Shown: piece by piece, positions 7,197-15,165 of the stretch
Layout of the letters: every line of letters starts with the position of its first letter
Position numbering within the stretch: position 1 is the first letter of the stretch
NCBI GenBank assembly: GCA_963833585.1
Contig: CAWHYF010000006.1
Span: 124,001 to 188,000 of the forward strand
Direction of reading: 5' to 3'
Length of the DNA: 64,000 nucleotides
Origin: Bog-756 sp963833585
GTDB taxonomy: Bacteria; Actinomycetota; Acidimicrobiia; Acidimicrobiales; RAAP-2
Program-made: the position numbers and the translations under genes
The notes under the pieces: model-generated
The model's database searches: none
What the model saw: the letters and a program-made list of their open reading frames with translations, nothing else
What the model was told of the DNA's origin: nothing

Positions 7197-8321
7197 GTGG
7201 CCTCCAGGCTTCCCCTCTCGGTGCTCCTCTCCCAGGTGCTGGTGGCCTTCACCGTCGAGTTCGACAACGAGTTCGAGCACCGGCTGCCCCATCGGACCAG
7301 CGCCGGAAGATCCGCCGGGGCGCCCGCCGACGCGCCGTGGCTGGTGTCCCAGGTCATGTGGTCCAACGTCCTGCGGTTCATCGACCGTGACGGCACCCCC
7401 GTCGACACCATCCACCGGCGAGCCCGGACCACCAGTGACTCACTGGTCGGACTGCAGCGATGGGGATACGTGACGATCGACCCTCACCCCGGACGGGCCA
7501 GAGGGAGTCGAAACCGGGGAGACGAGGTGGTGAAGCCGACGGCGGCGGGGCGGAGGGCCCAGGCCATCTGGCGGCCGCTGTCCAGGGAGATCGAACAGCG
7601 GTGGCAGGGGCGGTTCGGGGTCGACGCCGTAACCCGTCTGCACCGGGCCCTCGAGGCCCTCAGCCGTCAGCTCGACCGGGCGCTGCCCCGCTACCTGCCG
7701 GTGATCCACCCCACCAGCAACGGGAAGGTCGCCCCCGTACTCACCGAGCCCGAGCCGGTCCAAGCCGTTCTTCCGGAGGTCGACGCCTCCTCCGAGCTTC
7801 CGGAGTTGGTCTCCCGGGTCCTGGTGGCCTTCACCCTGGCCTTCGAGGCGGAGTCGAGGATCTCCCTGCCGATCAGCGCCAACACCCTCAGGGTGCTCAA
7901 TCCGGAAGGCGTCCGGGTCCGGGACCTGCCCGGGCGAACCGGCGTGTCCAAGGAAGCCAACGCCATGGCGGTGGGCTTCCTCGAGCGGCACGGCTGTGTC
8001 GAGGTGGTGTCCGACCCCACGGCGTCCCGGGGCAAGGTGGTCCGCCTCACGACCAAGGGACAAGCCGCCCAGGCCAAGTACGGGCGGGTCCTGACCATCA
8101 CTGAGGAGCGTTGGCGGGCCCGGTACGGATCCGAGGCCTTGGCCTCGCTGCGGCGTTCCCTCGAGACCGTCGTCGGTGTCCAGCCGGCCGGTCCCGGCTC
8201 GATGCTGTTCCGTGGAATGCATCCCTACCCGGACGGCTGGCGAGCCGGGGTCCGCCCCCCCGAGACAATCCCCCACTACCCGATGGTCCTCCACCGGGGT
8301 GGCTACCCCGACGGTGCCTGA
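7197..8321 (+). CDS. Tandem MarR-like winged-helix protein
   Basis: This 374-residue protein is made of two related halves. Each begins with 'S-[QR]-V-L-V-A-F-T-[VL]-x-F' (about residues 10 and 205) and contains a helix-turn-helix region followed by a strand ending '[VI]-[VT]-x-K-P/T-T-x-[AK]-G-[RQ]-[RA]-A-Q-A' and a helix 'R-W-[QR]-[GA]-R-[FY]-G'. This pattern resembles MarR-type winged helices with the terminal dimerisation helix. The second half retains a clearer recognition region ('DLPGRTGVSKEANAMAVGFLERHGCV'). It may therefore be a single-chain pseudo-dimer that binds DNA. A Pro-rich C-terminal tail of about 45 residues follows. The start is a GTG 7 nt after the YjbR-type gene. Target genes are unknown. 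Confidence 0.65.
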   Translation: MASRLPLSVLLSQVLVAFTVEFDNEFEHRLPHRTSAGRSAGAPADAPWLVSQVMWSNVLRFIDRDGTPVDTIHRRARTTSDSLVGLQRWGYVTIDPHPGRARGSRNRGDEVVKPTAAGRRAQAIWRPLSREIEQRWQGRFGVDAVTRLHRALEALSRQLDRALPRYLPVIHPTSNGKVAPVLTEPEPVQAVLPEVDASSELPELVSRVLVAFTLAFEAESRISLPISANTLRVLNPEGVRVRDLPGRTGVSKEANAMAVGFLERHGCVEVVSDPTASRGKVVRLTTKGQAAQAKYGRVLTITEERWRARYGSEALASLRRSLETVVGVQPAGPGSMLFRGMHPYPDGWRAGVRPPETIPHYPMVLHRGGYPDGA

Positions 8322-8402
8322 CGCAACGGCTGCAACTGAATGTTCACCGCCAGGTCGCCCAGCCGTGACCGTCCGGTCGCCGAGACTTGCTACAACGGGA
8401 GT

Positions 8403-8482
8403 GGCCCGGCCCGAGGCACCCCGCCGGGCCAGGAGGTCGAGGCACCCCCGCGTCGTCCACTCCCTCCACGACGTGGGGGTGC
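8403..8482. terminator. Pair of strong hairpins between convergent genes
   Basis: An 8-bp perfect stem GGCCCGGC/GCCGGGCC (8403-8430) is followed by a 15-bp stem with a single G:T pair (8442-8456 with 8468-8482). Neither has a T-run. They lie between the stop of the winged-helix gene and the stop of ilvD and probably terminate transcription from both sides. Confidence 0.6.
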
Positions 8483-8516
8483 GCTCCCTCGAGGGCCTCC
8501 GCAGGTTCCGCCCGGA

Positions 8517-10232
8517 TTACGCCTCCGTGATCGCTCCCCGCTCGGCCCCGGTGACCAGGCGGGCGAACTTGGCCAGCACCCCGGAGGTGTAGCGCGGCGC
8601 CGGATGCTTCAGGTCGCCCCGTCGGCGCAGGAGCTCCTCCTCCGGCACCACCAGGTCGATGGTGTGGGTGGCCACGTCCACCACGATGCGGTCGCCGTCG
8701 GCGACGAGGGCGATGGGGCCACCGTCAACGGCCTCGGGGGCTACGTGACCAATGCAGAACCCGTGGGTCCCCCCCGAGAACCTGCCGTCGGTGACCAGGG
8801 CGCAGTCCGCCCCGCGGCCCACACCCTTCATGGCACCGGTGACCGCCAGCATCTCCCGCATACCCGGGCCGCCCTTCGGGCCCTCGTAGCGGATCACAAC
8901 CACGGTGTTCGGCACGACGTCGCCGGCCAGGATGGCCTCCATCGCCTGGTCCTCGCCGTCGAAGACCCGCGCCGTTCCGTCGAAGGTGAGTTGGTCCAGT
9001 CCGGCCACTTTGACCACCGCCCCTTTCGGGGCCAGGGACCCGGTCAGCACGGCGATACCGCCCTGGACGTGGATGGGGTTGCTCATGACACGGACCACGT
9101 CGCCGTCGGGAGCGGGCGGACCGATGGCGGCCAGGTTCTCGGCCACCGTCCTACCGGTGACGGTAAGACAGTTCCCGTGGAGCAGTCCGGCTTCGAGCAG
9201 CTCGGCCATCACCACCGGGACCCCACCGATCCGATCGATGTCGGCCATGTGGTACTTCCCGTGGGGCTTGGTATCGGCCAGGTGGGGCACCCGGGCGGCG
9301 ACGGCGTTGAAGTCGTCCAGCTCCAGCTCGACCCGCGCCTCGTTGGCGATGGCCAGCAGGTGGAGTACGGCGTTGGTCGAGCCCCCGAGGGCCATGGTCA
9401 CGGCGATGGCGTTCTCGAAGGCTTCCTTGGTCAGGATCTGGCGGGGCCGGATCCCGAGGCGGAGGAGCTCCACCACCGCCTGGCCGGAGGCGAAGGCGGC
9501 ATCGTCCCGACGACGGTCGACAGCCGGAGCCGACGAGCTGCCCGGCAGTGACATGCCCAGGGCCTCGGCCACCGAGGCCATGGTGTTGGCGGTGAACATG
9601 CCGGCGCACGACCCCTCCGTGGGGCAGGCGTTGTGCTCGATGAGACTGAGCTCCTCGTCGGAGAGGGCGTCGACGGCATGGGCCCCGACTGCCTCGAACA
9701 CCGAGGTGATGTCGAGCGCCTTGTCGCCGGCCCGGCCCGGGAGGATGGAACCGCCGTACAGGAAGACGCTCGGCAGGTTGAGCCGGGCCGCGGCCATCAG
9801 CATGCCGGGAAGGGACTTGTCGCATCCGGCCAGAGTGACCAGTCCGTCGAACCGTTCCGCGTGCATGACGGTCTCCACCGAGTCGGCGATGATCTCGCGG
9901 CTGACCAACGAGGCCCGCATCCCCTCGTGGCCCATGGAGATCCCGTCGGAAACGGCGATGGTCACGAACTCGAGGGGGAAGCCGCCGGCGTCCCGCACCC
10001 CGAGCTTGGCCTGCTTGGCCAGGCGGTCGAGGGGCAGGTTGCACGGGGTGACCTCATTCCACGACGAGGCCACCCCGATCTGGGGCTTGTCCCAGTCGTC
10101 GTCGGTCATGCCCACGGCCCGCAGCATGGCCCGGGCCGGGGCCCGGGTGGGTCCGTCGGTCACCTGGTAACTGCGGGGCTTCATGCCGACCAGCGGCTCT
10201 TCGGAAGGATCGCTGCCTGTCACGTCATCCAT
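8517..10232 (-). CDS. ilvD: Dihydroxy-acid dehydratase
   Basis: This Fe-S enzyme dehydrates 2,3-dihydroxy-3-methylbutanoate and its ethyl homologue to the 2-oxo acids, the third common step of branched-chain amino-acid synthesis. The 571-residue protein has the cluster-ligand regions 'CNLPL', 'LAGCDKSLPGMLMAA' and 'GSCAGMFTANTM', plus 'GGSTNAVLHLLA' and 'DGRFSGGTHGFCIGH', all typical of IlvD. The frame is open far upstream, but a TACCAT hexamer exactly 6 nt before this ATG indicates a leaderless mRNA starting here. It is transcribed separately from ilvBNC, which lies 2.2 kb away on the same strand; together they supply the pathway except the transaminase. Confidence 0.96.
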   Translation of the reverse strand: MDDVTGSDPSEEPLVGMKPRSYQVTDGPTRAPARAMLRAVGMTDDDWDKPQIGVASSWNEVTPCNLPLDRLAKQAKLGVRDAGGFPLEFVTIAVSDGISMGHEGMRASLVSREIIADSVETVMHAERFDGLVTLAGCDKSLPGMLMAAARLNLPSVFLYGGSILPGRAGDKALDITSVFEAVGAHAVDALSDEELSLIEHNACPTEGSCAGMFTANTMASVAEALGMSLPGSSSAPAVDRRRDDAAFASGQAVVELLRLGIRPRQILTKEAFENAIAVTMALGGSTNAVLHLLAIANEARVELELDDFNAVAARVPHLADTKPHGKYHMADIDRIGGVPVVMAELLEAGLLHGNCLTVTGRTVAENLAAIGPPAPDGDVVRVMSNPIHVQGGIAVLTGSLAPKGAVVKVAGLDQLTFDGTARVFDGEDQAMEAILAGDVVPNTVVVIRYEGPKGGPGMREMLAVTGAMKGVGRGADCALVTDGRFSGGTHGFCIGHVAPEAVDGGPIALVADGDRIVVDVATHTIDLVVPEEELLRRRGDLKHPAPRYTSGVLAKFARLVTGAERGAITEA

Positions 10233-10238
10233 CTCTGC

Positions 10239-10244
10239 ATGGTA
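10239..10244 (-). promoter_or_regulatory. -10 hexamer of leaderless ilvD promoter
   Basis: TACCAT on the minus strand, then 6 nt, then the ilvD ATG; no Shine-Dalgarno sequence. Confidence 0.55.
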
Positions 10245-10369
10245 CGGCGGATTCCCGGTGGTGCCGAGCCCCGCCACCGACGGTCGGGCGGCCTCTCGGC
10301 CGGCGGGGGACTCGGTCGCCCGAACTAGCCGGACCGGGATGTTCGGAGCCCGTTCGGAGGATCCGGATC

Positions 10370-10375
10370 TACCAT
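10370..10375 (+). promoter_or_regulatory. -10 hexamer of leaderless promoter for the PhyH gene
   Basis: TACCAT, then 6 nt, then a GTG at 10382. It is divergent from the identical element of ilvD about 125 nt away. Confidence 0.5.
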
Positions 10376-10381
10376 TGGGTG

Positions 10382-11215
10382 GTGACCTCCCTGCCCCAGG
10401 GTCGGGCAGGGCTCCGGCCCACCGACCTCCCTCTCCACCCCGGTGGGTCTCCGTCCGGTACCTTCGGGCCCGACCAGCTCGACCAATTCGAGGCGTACTT
10501 CGCCACCCACGGCTTCGCCACGCTCCGCGACGTGTTCGGCGAGGAGGCCCTGCTCGAGGCGGAGGCCGAGCTGGCCGACGCACAGCACCTCCTGGCCGAG
10601 GGCCGGCTCGACCCACGCCACGGGACGGTGATCCTCGACGAACCCGACGTAGTGATCGACGGCCGGCCCTTCGCTCACTACGTGTGCTTCGCCACCACCG
10701 CCTCGGTGCGGGCCGACGAACTGGTCCACCACCCGACGCTGGTCGAGGTGGCCCACCGGGCCCTCGGGCCCCAGGCCTGGCTGCTCGACTACGAGCAGTT
10801 CGGTGTGGTCTATCAGGACGCCAGGGCCGATCCGGGGTCGGGCTACTCCCGCATCGGATGGCATACCGACCACCAGTCCGGGCCCCACCTCGACATGTGG
10901 CCCGGCGTGGCCTTCACCATCCACTTCGATCCCACGTCGCCGGCCAACGGCTTCCTCCGTGTACTGCCCGGCAGCCATCTCGGGAGCACCGAGGGGATAC
11001 CGCTCGGATTCGAGCGGGTGCCCGGCGAGATCGCCCTCTACCAGGAACGGGGCGACGTCCTGTTCCACCACGCCGACCTGTGGCACTCGGCGGCGAGGGG
11101 CACGGCTGACGGACCGGCCTCCGTCCGCCGCCACCTCCGGGGCAGTTGGCACGGGGGCGCCCGGCTCGAAGCGGGCCACGGCACCGACGACTTCGTCAAG
11201 AACGCCCGGCGCTAG
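10382..11215 (+). CDS. Phytanoyl-CoA dioxygenase (PhyH) family protein
   Basis: This 277-residue member of the PhyH family of Fe(II)/2-oxoglutarate oxygenases carries the metal-binding H-x-D motif in 'GWHTDHQSGPHLDMWPG' (about residues 160-176). The distal histidine and 2-oxoglutarate arginine lie in 'RGDVLFHHADLWHSAARG...SVRRHLRGSW'. 'FDPTSPANGFLRVLPGSHL' is the conserved PhyH strand-loop. Two adjacent GTG codons could start the protein; the second is exactly 6 nt after a TACCAT element and is preferred. The substrate is unknown; bacterial members hydroxylate a wide range of small molecules. It precedes a haloalkane-dehalogenase-like gene on the same strand by 115 nt. Confidence 0.8.
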   Translation: MTSLPQGRAGLRPTDLPLHPGGSPSGTFGPDQLDQFEAYFATHGFATLRDVFGEEALLEAEAELADAQHLLAEGRLDPRHGTVILDEPDVVIDGRPFAHYVCFATTASVRADELVHHPTLVEVAHRALGPQAWLLDYEQFGVVYQDARADPGSGYSRIGWHTDHQSGPHLDMWPGVAFTIHFDPTSPANGFLRVLPGSHLGSTEGIPLGFERVPGEIALYQERGDVLFHHADLWHSAARGTADGPASVRRHLRGSWHGGARLEAGHGTDDFVKNARR

Positions 11216-11330
11216 AGACCCGCCGTGCGGCATCATTTGCCGGAGACCCGGGCTGATACGATCAATTGACACCCTTCATGCCAGTTTCTTCGCACGAGAC
11301 TGGCCCGCCGACCACGACGAGGTGACCACC

Positions 11331-12239
11331 ATGCAGGTCCTCCGGACCCCCGACGACCGCTTTGCCGGACTTCCCCAGTTCCCCTTCGAACCTCACTACG
11401 CCGGCCTCGATGATCAGGACGGGGGCAGCCTGCGGGCCCACTACCTCGACGAGGGGCCGGCCGCGGGGGAACCGGTGGTCCTGATGCACGGCGAGCCGTC
11501 GTGGAGCTTCCTCTACCGGCACATGATCCCGGTGCTCACGGGGGCCGGACTCCGGGCGGTGGCCCCCGACCTGGTGGGCTTCGGTCGGTCGGACAAACCA
11601 ACGCCCCGCCGCGAGTACAGCTTCGCCCGCCATGTGGAGTGGATGCGCGAGCTCCTCTTCGACCGGCTCGACCTCTCCGGGATCACCCTGGTATGCCAGG
11701 ACTGGGGTGGCCTGATCGGACTGCGCCTGGTCGGCGAGCACCCCGACCGCTTCGCCCGGGTGGTGGCAGCCAACACCTTCCTTCCCACCGGCGACTCCCA
11801 TCCCGGCGAGGCCTTCATGGGATGGCTCAAGTTCTCCCAGGAGGTGGAGCCGTTCCCGACCGGTGTGATCGTCAACGCCGGGTGCGTCACCGACCTGGCC
11901 CCGGACGTGGTGGCGGCCTACGACGCGCCGTTCCCCGATTCCTCCTACTCCGAAGGTGCCCGCCAGTTCCCCGTCCTGGTCCCGATCTCCCCGGACGATC
12001 CCGCCTCCGAGGCCAATCGGGCGGCCTGGAAGGTGCTCGAGGCCTTCGACAAGCCCTTCCTCACCGCCTTCTCCGACAACGATCCCATCACCGCCGGTTC
12101 GGACCGGGTCCTCCAGGCCCGGATCCCCGGTGCAGCCGGACAGCCCCACACGACCATCGTCGGGGGCGGGCACTTCCTCCAGGAGGACAGGGGAACGGAG
12201 CTGGCCCAGGTGGTCGTGGATTTCGTCAACCGGACCTGA
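11331..12239 (+). CDS. Haloalkane dehalogenase-like alpha/beta hydrolase
   Basis: The 302-residue alpha/beta-hydrolase has an aspartate nucleophile elbow 'LVCQDWGGLIGLRL' (Asp about residue 126), the feature that separates haloalkane dehalogenases and related hydrolases from serine esterases. 'VVLMHGEPSWSFLYRHMIP' holds the oxyanion/halide Glu-Pro region, 'APDLVGFGRSDKP' is family-typical, and 'GGGHFLQEDRG' supplies the catalytic histidine. These match the HLD-I type (DhlA/DhmA-like). The predicted reaction is hydrolytic release of halide from a haloalkane, but natural substrates are rarely known. The start follows a GAGGTGA ribosome-binding site. The neighbouring PhyH gene may or may not be functionally linked. 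Confidence 0.82.
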   Translation: MQVLRTPDDRFAGLPQFPFEPHYAGLDDQDGGSLRAHYLDEGPAAGEPVVLMHGEPSWSFLYRHMIPVLTGAGLRAVAPDLVGFGRSDKPTPRREYSFARHVEWMRELLFDRLDLSGITLVCQDWGGLIGLRLVGEHPDRFARVVAANTFLPTGDSHPGEAFMGWLKFSQEVEPFPTGVIVNAGCVTDLAPDVVAAYDAPFPDSSYSEGARQFPVLVPISPDDPASEANRAAWKVLEAFDKPFLTAFSDNDPITAGSDRVLQARIPGAAGQPHTTIVGGGHFLQEDRGTELAQVVVDFVNRT

Positions 12240-12262
12240 TCCCGACCGCGCTCGGCGGGATC
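12238..12262. terminator. Hairpin between convergent genes
   Basis: A perfect 7-bp stem GATCCCG/CGGGATC overlaps the stop codon of the dehalogenase-like gene. A convergent DUF202 gene ends 85 nt further on. There is no T-run directly after it. Confidence 0.4.
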
Positions 12263-12346
12263 CTGTTGCTCCGCCGGTCGCCCGCCGATCGTTTCGGGGC
12301 GGTGGTGCCGTGATATGGCCGCACACCGGCCTCGGCCGCCGCGGGA

Positions 12347-12688
12347 TCAGGCCGGGAAGAAGATGGCGATCACCAGGGCCGCCGCCGCCAGCATCAGGGT
12401 CCCGAAGGTCAAGGCCCGGAATGTGGACGGCGTCAGCGGGCCGCGGTCGTCGGCGCTGACCCGGGCCCTGCGACCCACCCGCATACCCACCGCCCAGACG
12501 ATGGCCCCGGCGGCAATGAGGAGGGAGGCCACCACCACCTTGTCGCCGGAGAGCGGCCAGAGCCGTCGCAGGATGATGGCCGCCGTGACCGTTACGGCGA
12601 GCCCCGAACGGTTCCACGCCAGTTCGGTCCGCTCCCGGGACAGGCCGGGATCGCTGTCGTCCAGATCTCGGTCCTCGTCGTCGACCAT
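12347..12688 (-). CDS. DUF202 membrane protein (second of pair)
   Basis: This 113-residue protein has the DUF202 signature 'LSRERTELAWNRSGLAVTVTAAIILRR' (residues about 14-40), followed by three hydrophobic segments of about 20 residues. The R-[TE]-x-L-A-W-x-R-[ST] motif immediately before the first membrane helix is diagnostic. DUF202 proteins (YidH-like) are small inner-membrane proteins of unknown function. The gene is 10 nt downstream of another DUF202 gene, and the two probably form a two-gene operon. Upstream in-frame ATG codons would add a Cys/Arg-rich, non-conserved extension; the chosen start (MVDDEDRD) gives the typical acidic N-terminus. Confidence 0.75.
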   Translation of the reverse strand: MVDDEDRDLDDSDPGLSRERTELAWNRSGLAVTVTAAIILRRLWPLSGDKVVVASLLIAAGAIVWAVGMRVGRRARVSADDRGPLTPSTFRALTFGTLMLAAAALVIAIFFPA

Positions 12689-12698
12689 CCGACGCGCT

Positions 12699-13055
12699 CT
12701 ACTTCGAACCGAGCAGGGCCAGCACCACGGCGATGCCCGCCACCACGGCAATCCCCACCGAGAGGACCAGCGGCATCGGCGACCGAGGCAGGGGCTGCGC
12801 CCGTCGCATGGCGCGTTCGTTGGCGGTCCAGTGCCGGTAGCTGGTGAAGGCCACCAAGGCGCCCAGCGCGATCAGAGGTAGTCCGAGGATGCGGCGACCC
12901 CCCGCGACGTCGAATTCGGGCAGGAGCTGGGTAGCCGCGACTCCCGTGGCGATGAGCGCCAGCGCCGTGCGGTTCCAGGCCAGGAAAGTACGCTCGTTGG
13001 CGTAGCTGAACCTCACGTCCGGTTCCTCGTCAGCCGGCTGGGGATCGGGCACCAT
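12699..13055 (-). CDS. DUF202 membrane protein (first of pair)
   Basis: This 118-residue YidH/DUF202 protein has an acidic N-terminus, the signature 'YANERTFLAWNRTALALIATGVAA' (about residues 18-41) and three predicted membrane helices, the last ending 'VLALLGSK'. It shares family and topology with the downstream gene but is only moderately similar, so the pair is an old duplication. A TAGGCT hexamer lies 9 nt upstream of the ATG and could be a -10 element. Function unknown. The 119 nt between this gene and the sigma factor hold nothing recognisable. Confidence 0.78.
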   Translation of the reverse strand: MVPDPQPADEEPDVRFSYANERTFLAWNRTALALIATGVAATQLLPEFDVAGGRRILGLPLIALGALVAFTSYRHWTANERAMRRAQPLPRSPMPLVLSVGIAVVAGIAVVLALLGSK

Positions 13056-13174
13056 GACCTGCCGAGCCTATCCACCGAAGAACGGCGAGCTCGTCACCCG
13101 GGGCGCAGCGTCACGTCCGGCTCAGCGCCATCCACACCCGTCCGTCGTGAGTGAGGTCTGTCCGGCGCCGCCGA

Positions 13175-14410
13175 TCACCGGGTCGGCGCGTCACCCAGCT
13201 CCACGAGCCGTCGGTCGATGTACCGGTGTTCGGCGGTGTTGTTGGTCTGGGCCCGGGCCCGCCGGTAACACTCAGCCGCCTCCCGAGATCGTCCCGACCG
13301 CCGGAACAGGTCGGCCCGGGTGGCCGCGTAGAGGTGGTAGCCATCGAGCTCCCGGGCCAGGTCCGGGTGATCCAGCAGGGCCAGGCCGGCGGCGGGCGAG
13401 TCGGCCATGGCCACGGCCACGGCCCGGTTGAGCCGCACCACCGGGGTGGGCTCCCACACCAGGAGCTGGTCGTAGAGACGGACGATCGAACCCCAGTCGG
13501 TCAGGTCGGACCGGGGGGCAGCCACGTGGAGGGCGGCAATGGACGCCTTCAATCCGTAGGGCCCGGGCGCCCCGGCCCGTTGAGCCCGGTCGAGGAGGGT
13601 CAGTCCCGCGGCCAGGCGGGACCCGTCCCACCGCGAGCGGTCCTGCTCCTCCAGGGTCAGCGGGACACCATCGGGGTCGACCCGAGCTTCCCGGCGGGCG
13701 TCCTGGAAGCGCATCATCGCCGCCAGGGCCAAGGGTTCGGACTCGTCGGGCAGCAGCTCGACGACCACATCGCACAGCCGGACGGCCTCGGCGCACAGGT
13801 CCAGGTCGACCAGCTCGGCGCCCGAGGGGGCCAGGTAGCCGGCATTGAAGATCAGGGTGATCACCGCCAGCACCGCGTCCAACCGTCCCGGTAGCTCCTC
13901 GGGGTCGGGCACCCGGTAGGCGATGGCGGCCTGTCGGATCTTCCTCTTGGCCCGAACCACCCGTTGGGCCATGGCGGTCTCCGAGATGAGGAAGGCCTTG
14001 GCCACCGCCTCGGTGGACAGGCCACCCAGCGAGCGGAGGGTCAGGGCCACCTGGGCCTCGAGGCTGAGGGCGGGATGGCAACAGGTGAAGATCAGTCGGA
14101 GCCGGTCGTCGGGGATCGGGTCGGACCCGTCGCCGAGGTCCCAGGTGATGGCCAGTTCACCCCAGGCCCGCTGCCGCCGCTCAGACGCTGAGGTGCTGCG
14201 CAGCCGGTCCACCGCTTTGCGACGGGCCGTGGTCACCAGCCATCCCCCCGGGTTGTCGGGTATCCCCGAGCCGGGCCAGGTGGCCAGGGCGGCCACCCAG
14301 GCGTCCTGGAGTGCGTCCTCGGCCAGATCGAAGTCGCCGAGGATGCCGATCAGGCGGGCCAGGACCCGGCTGCGGTCGGCCCGGTACACGGACTCGAGCG
14401 TCTCGTCCAC
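13175..14410 (-). CDS. ECF42-type RNA polymerase sigma factor
   Basis: The 411-residue protein has sigma-70 region 2 ('VYRADRSRVLARLIGILGDFDLAEDALQDAWVAAL' split over residues 9-43, then 'PGGWLVTTARRKAVDRLR') and region 4 ('LTLRSLGGLSTEAVAKAFLISETAMAQRVVRAKRKI'). A long C-terminal domain follows with TPR-like helices ('LYAATRADLFRRSGRSREAAECYRRA'). This extension defines the ECF42 group, which has no classical anti-sigma factor and is encoded beside DGPF/YCII proteins. The DGPF gene is indeed directly upstream (38 nt). I chose the GTG giving VDETLESVYRADRS, where homology begins. It is predicted to activate its own operon through the ECF42-type promoter upstream of the DGPF gene. Confidence 0.9.
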   Translation of the reverse strand: MDETLESVYRADRSRVLARLIGILGDFDLAEDALQDAWVAALATWPGSGIPDNPGGWLVTTARRKAVDRLRSTSASERRQRAWGELAITWDLGDGSDPIPDDRLRLIFTCCHPALSLEAQVALTLRSLGGLSTEAVAKAFLISETAMAQRVVRAKRKIRQAAIAYRVPDPEELPGRLDAVLAVITLIFNAGYLAPSGAELVDLDLCAEAVRLCDVVVELLPDESEPLALAAMMRFQDARREARVDPDGVPLTLEEQDRSRWDGSRLAAGLTLLDRAQRAGAPGPYGLKASIAALHVAAPRSDLTDWGSIVRLYDQLLVWEPTPVVRLNRAVAVAMADSPAAGLALLDHPDLARELDGYHLYAATRADLFRRSGRSREAAECYRRARAQTNNTAEHRYIDRRLVELGDAPTR

Positions 14411-14448
14411 CGGGCCGGCCCCGCCGGCGCCTCCTCTCGGTCCCAGGG

Positions 14449-14796
14449 CTACATCTCCGCGACGGGACGGACCTCGACCGACCCGTACTTGGCCGAGGGG
14501 ACCATCGCCGCGGCAGCCAGGGCGTGGTCGAGGCTGTCGAAGTCCACGATGTAGTAGCCCGACATCCACTCCTTGGTCTCGGCGAAGGGACCGTCGACGG
14601 TGAGCGTCTTGCCGTCCCGGACGCGAACGGTGGTGGCGGTGCTCGGGTCGTTGAGGGGATCGCCCGTGAAGGTGTGGCCCCGGTCCACCAACTGCTTGCT
14701 GAACTCGCCGTAATCGGCCATCAGCTGGTCCCACTCGGGGCTGCCGGGCGTCGGGTGGAGCTGGGGGTCGTTGTGGATGATCAACATGTAGCGCAT
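14449..14796 (-). CDS. DGPF/YCII-domain protein (ECF42 partner)
   Basis: This 115-residue dimeric alpha/beta-barrel protein of the YCII/DGPF family opens 'MRYMLIIHNDP' and has the eponymous motif in 'TVDGPFAETKEWMSGYYIVD' (about residues 60-79). DGPF proteins accompany ECF42 sigma factors and are their regulon members; whether they sense a ligand or act as enzymes is not established. The start has an AAGGAG sequence 6 nt upstream. An in-frame ATG 18 nt earlier overlaps the tandem repeat. The gene is first in the operon, followed by the sigma factor, and is preceded by a recognisable ECF42 promoter. Confidence 0.88.
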   Translation of the reverse strand: MRYMLIIHNDPQLHPTPGSPEWDQLMADYGEFSKQLVDRGHTFTGDPLNDPSTATTVRVRDGKTLTVDGPFAETKEWMSGYYIVDFDSLDHALAAAAMVPSAKYGSVEVRPVAEM

Positions 14797-14811
14797 GGCA
14801 CTCTCCTTGGT

Positions 14812-14890
14812 CATGTCCGTCCGTTCCGACGGCACTGGGTCATGTCCGTCCGTTCCGACGGCACTGGGTCATGTCCGTCCGTTCCGACGG
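14812..14890. repeat. 29-bp tandem repeat (2.7 copies) in the DGPF/ECF42 leader
   Basis: The unit begins CATGTCCGTCCGTTCCGACG and is 29 bp long. Two full copies (14812-14840, 14841-14869) are followed by 21 bp of a third. Every copy contains a short dyad CCGT-TCCG-ACGG and, on the coding strand, GGAACGGACATG. It lies between the ECF42 promoter and the DGPF start, so it forms most of the 5' UTR. Confidence 0.9.
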
Positions 14891-14903
14891 GCACTGCCCA
14901 ATT

Positions 14904-14930
14904 GACGGAGCCCGGGACACCAGATCGACA
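14904..14930 (-). promoter_or_regulatory. ECF42-type promoter
   Basis: The minus strand has TGTCGA (14925-14930), a 17-nt spacer and CGTC (14904-14907). This agrees with the motif reported for ECF42 promoters (TGTCGA at -35, CG[A/T]C at -10). It drives the DGPF-sigma operon and implies autoregulation. Confidence 0.72.
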
Positions 14931-15153
14931 GTCCGCCCGAAATACTCGCCGCCCGGGGAAAGCCTGTCACGACCCACCGTCCGGGGTTAGCCGGCCGGAG
15001 TCGGTGCCGCCGGCAGGGCCGCCAGGCTTCCCAGCCGGAGGGCCGTCAGCACTCCGAGGCGCCGGACCATCTCTCGAGGCTACTCCCGCCGGCGTCGATC
15101 GACCCCGGTCGGTCCTGGTCGGTCCGGGCTCGTCAGCCCGGGTCCGGGTGGAC

Positions 15154-15159
15154 GATACT
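15154..15159 (+). promoter_or_regulatory. -10 hexamer of leaderless promoter for the DUF2237 gene
   Basis: GATACT, then 6 nt, then the ATG at 15166; no Shine-Dalgarno sequence. Confidence 0.5.
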
Positions 15160-15165
15160 TCTGAC

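Noticed and set aside
14812..14890. Possible CRISPR array
   Set aside because: The copies follow each other directly with no spacers, and there are no cas genes.
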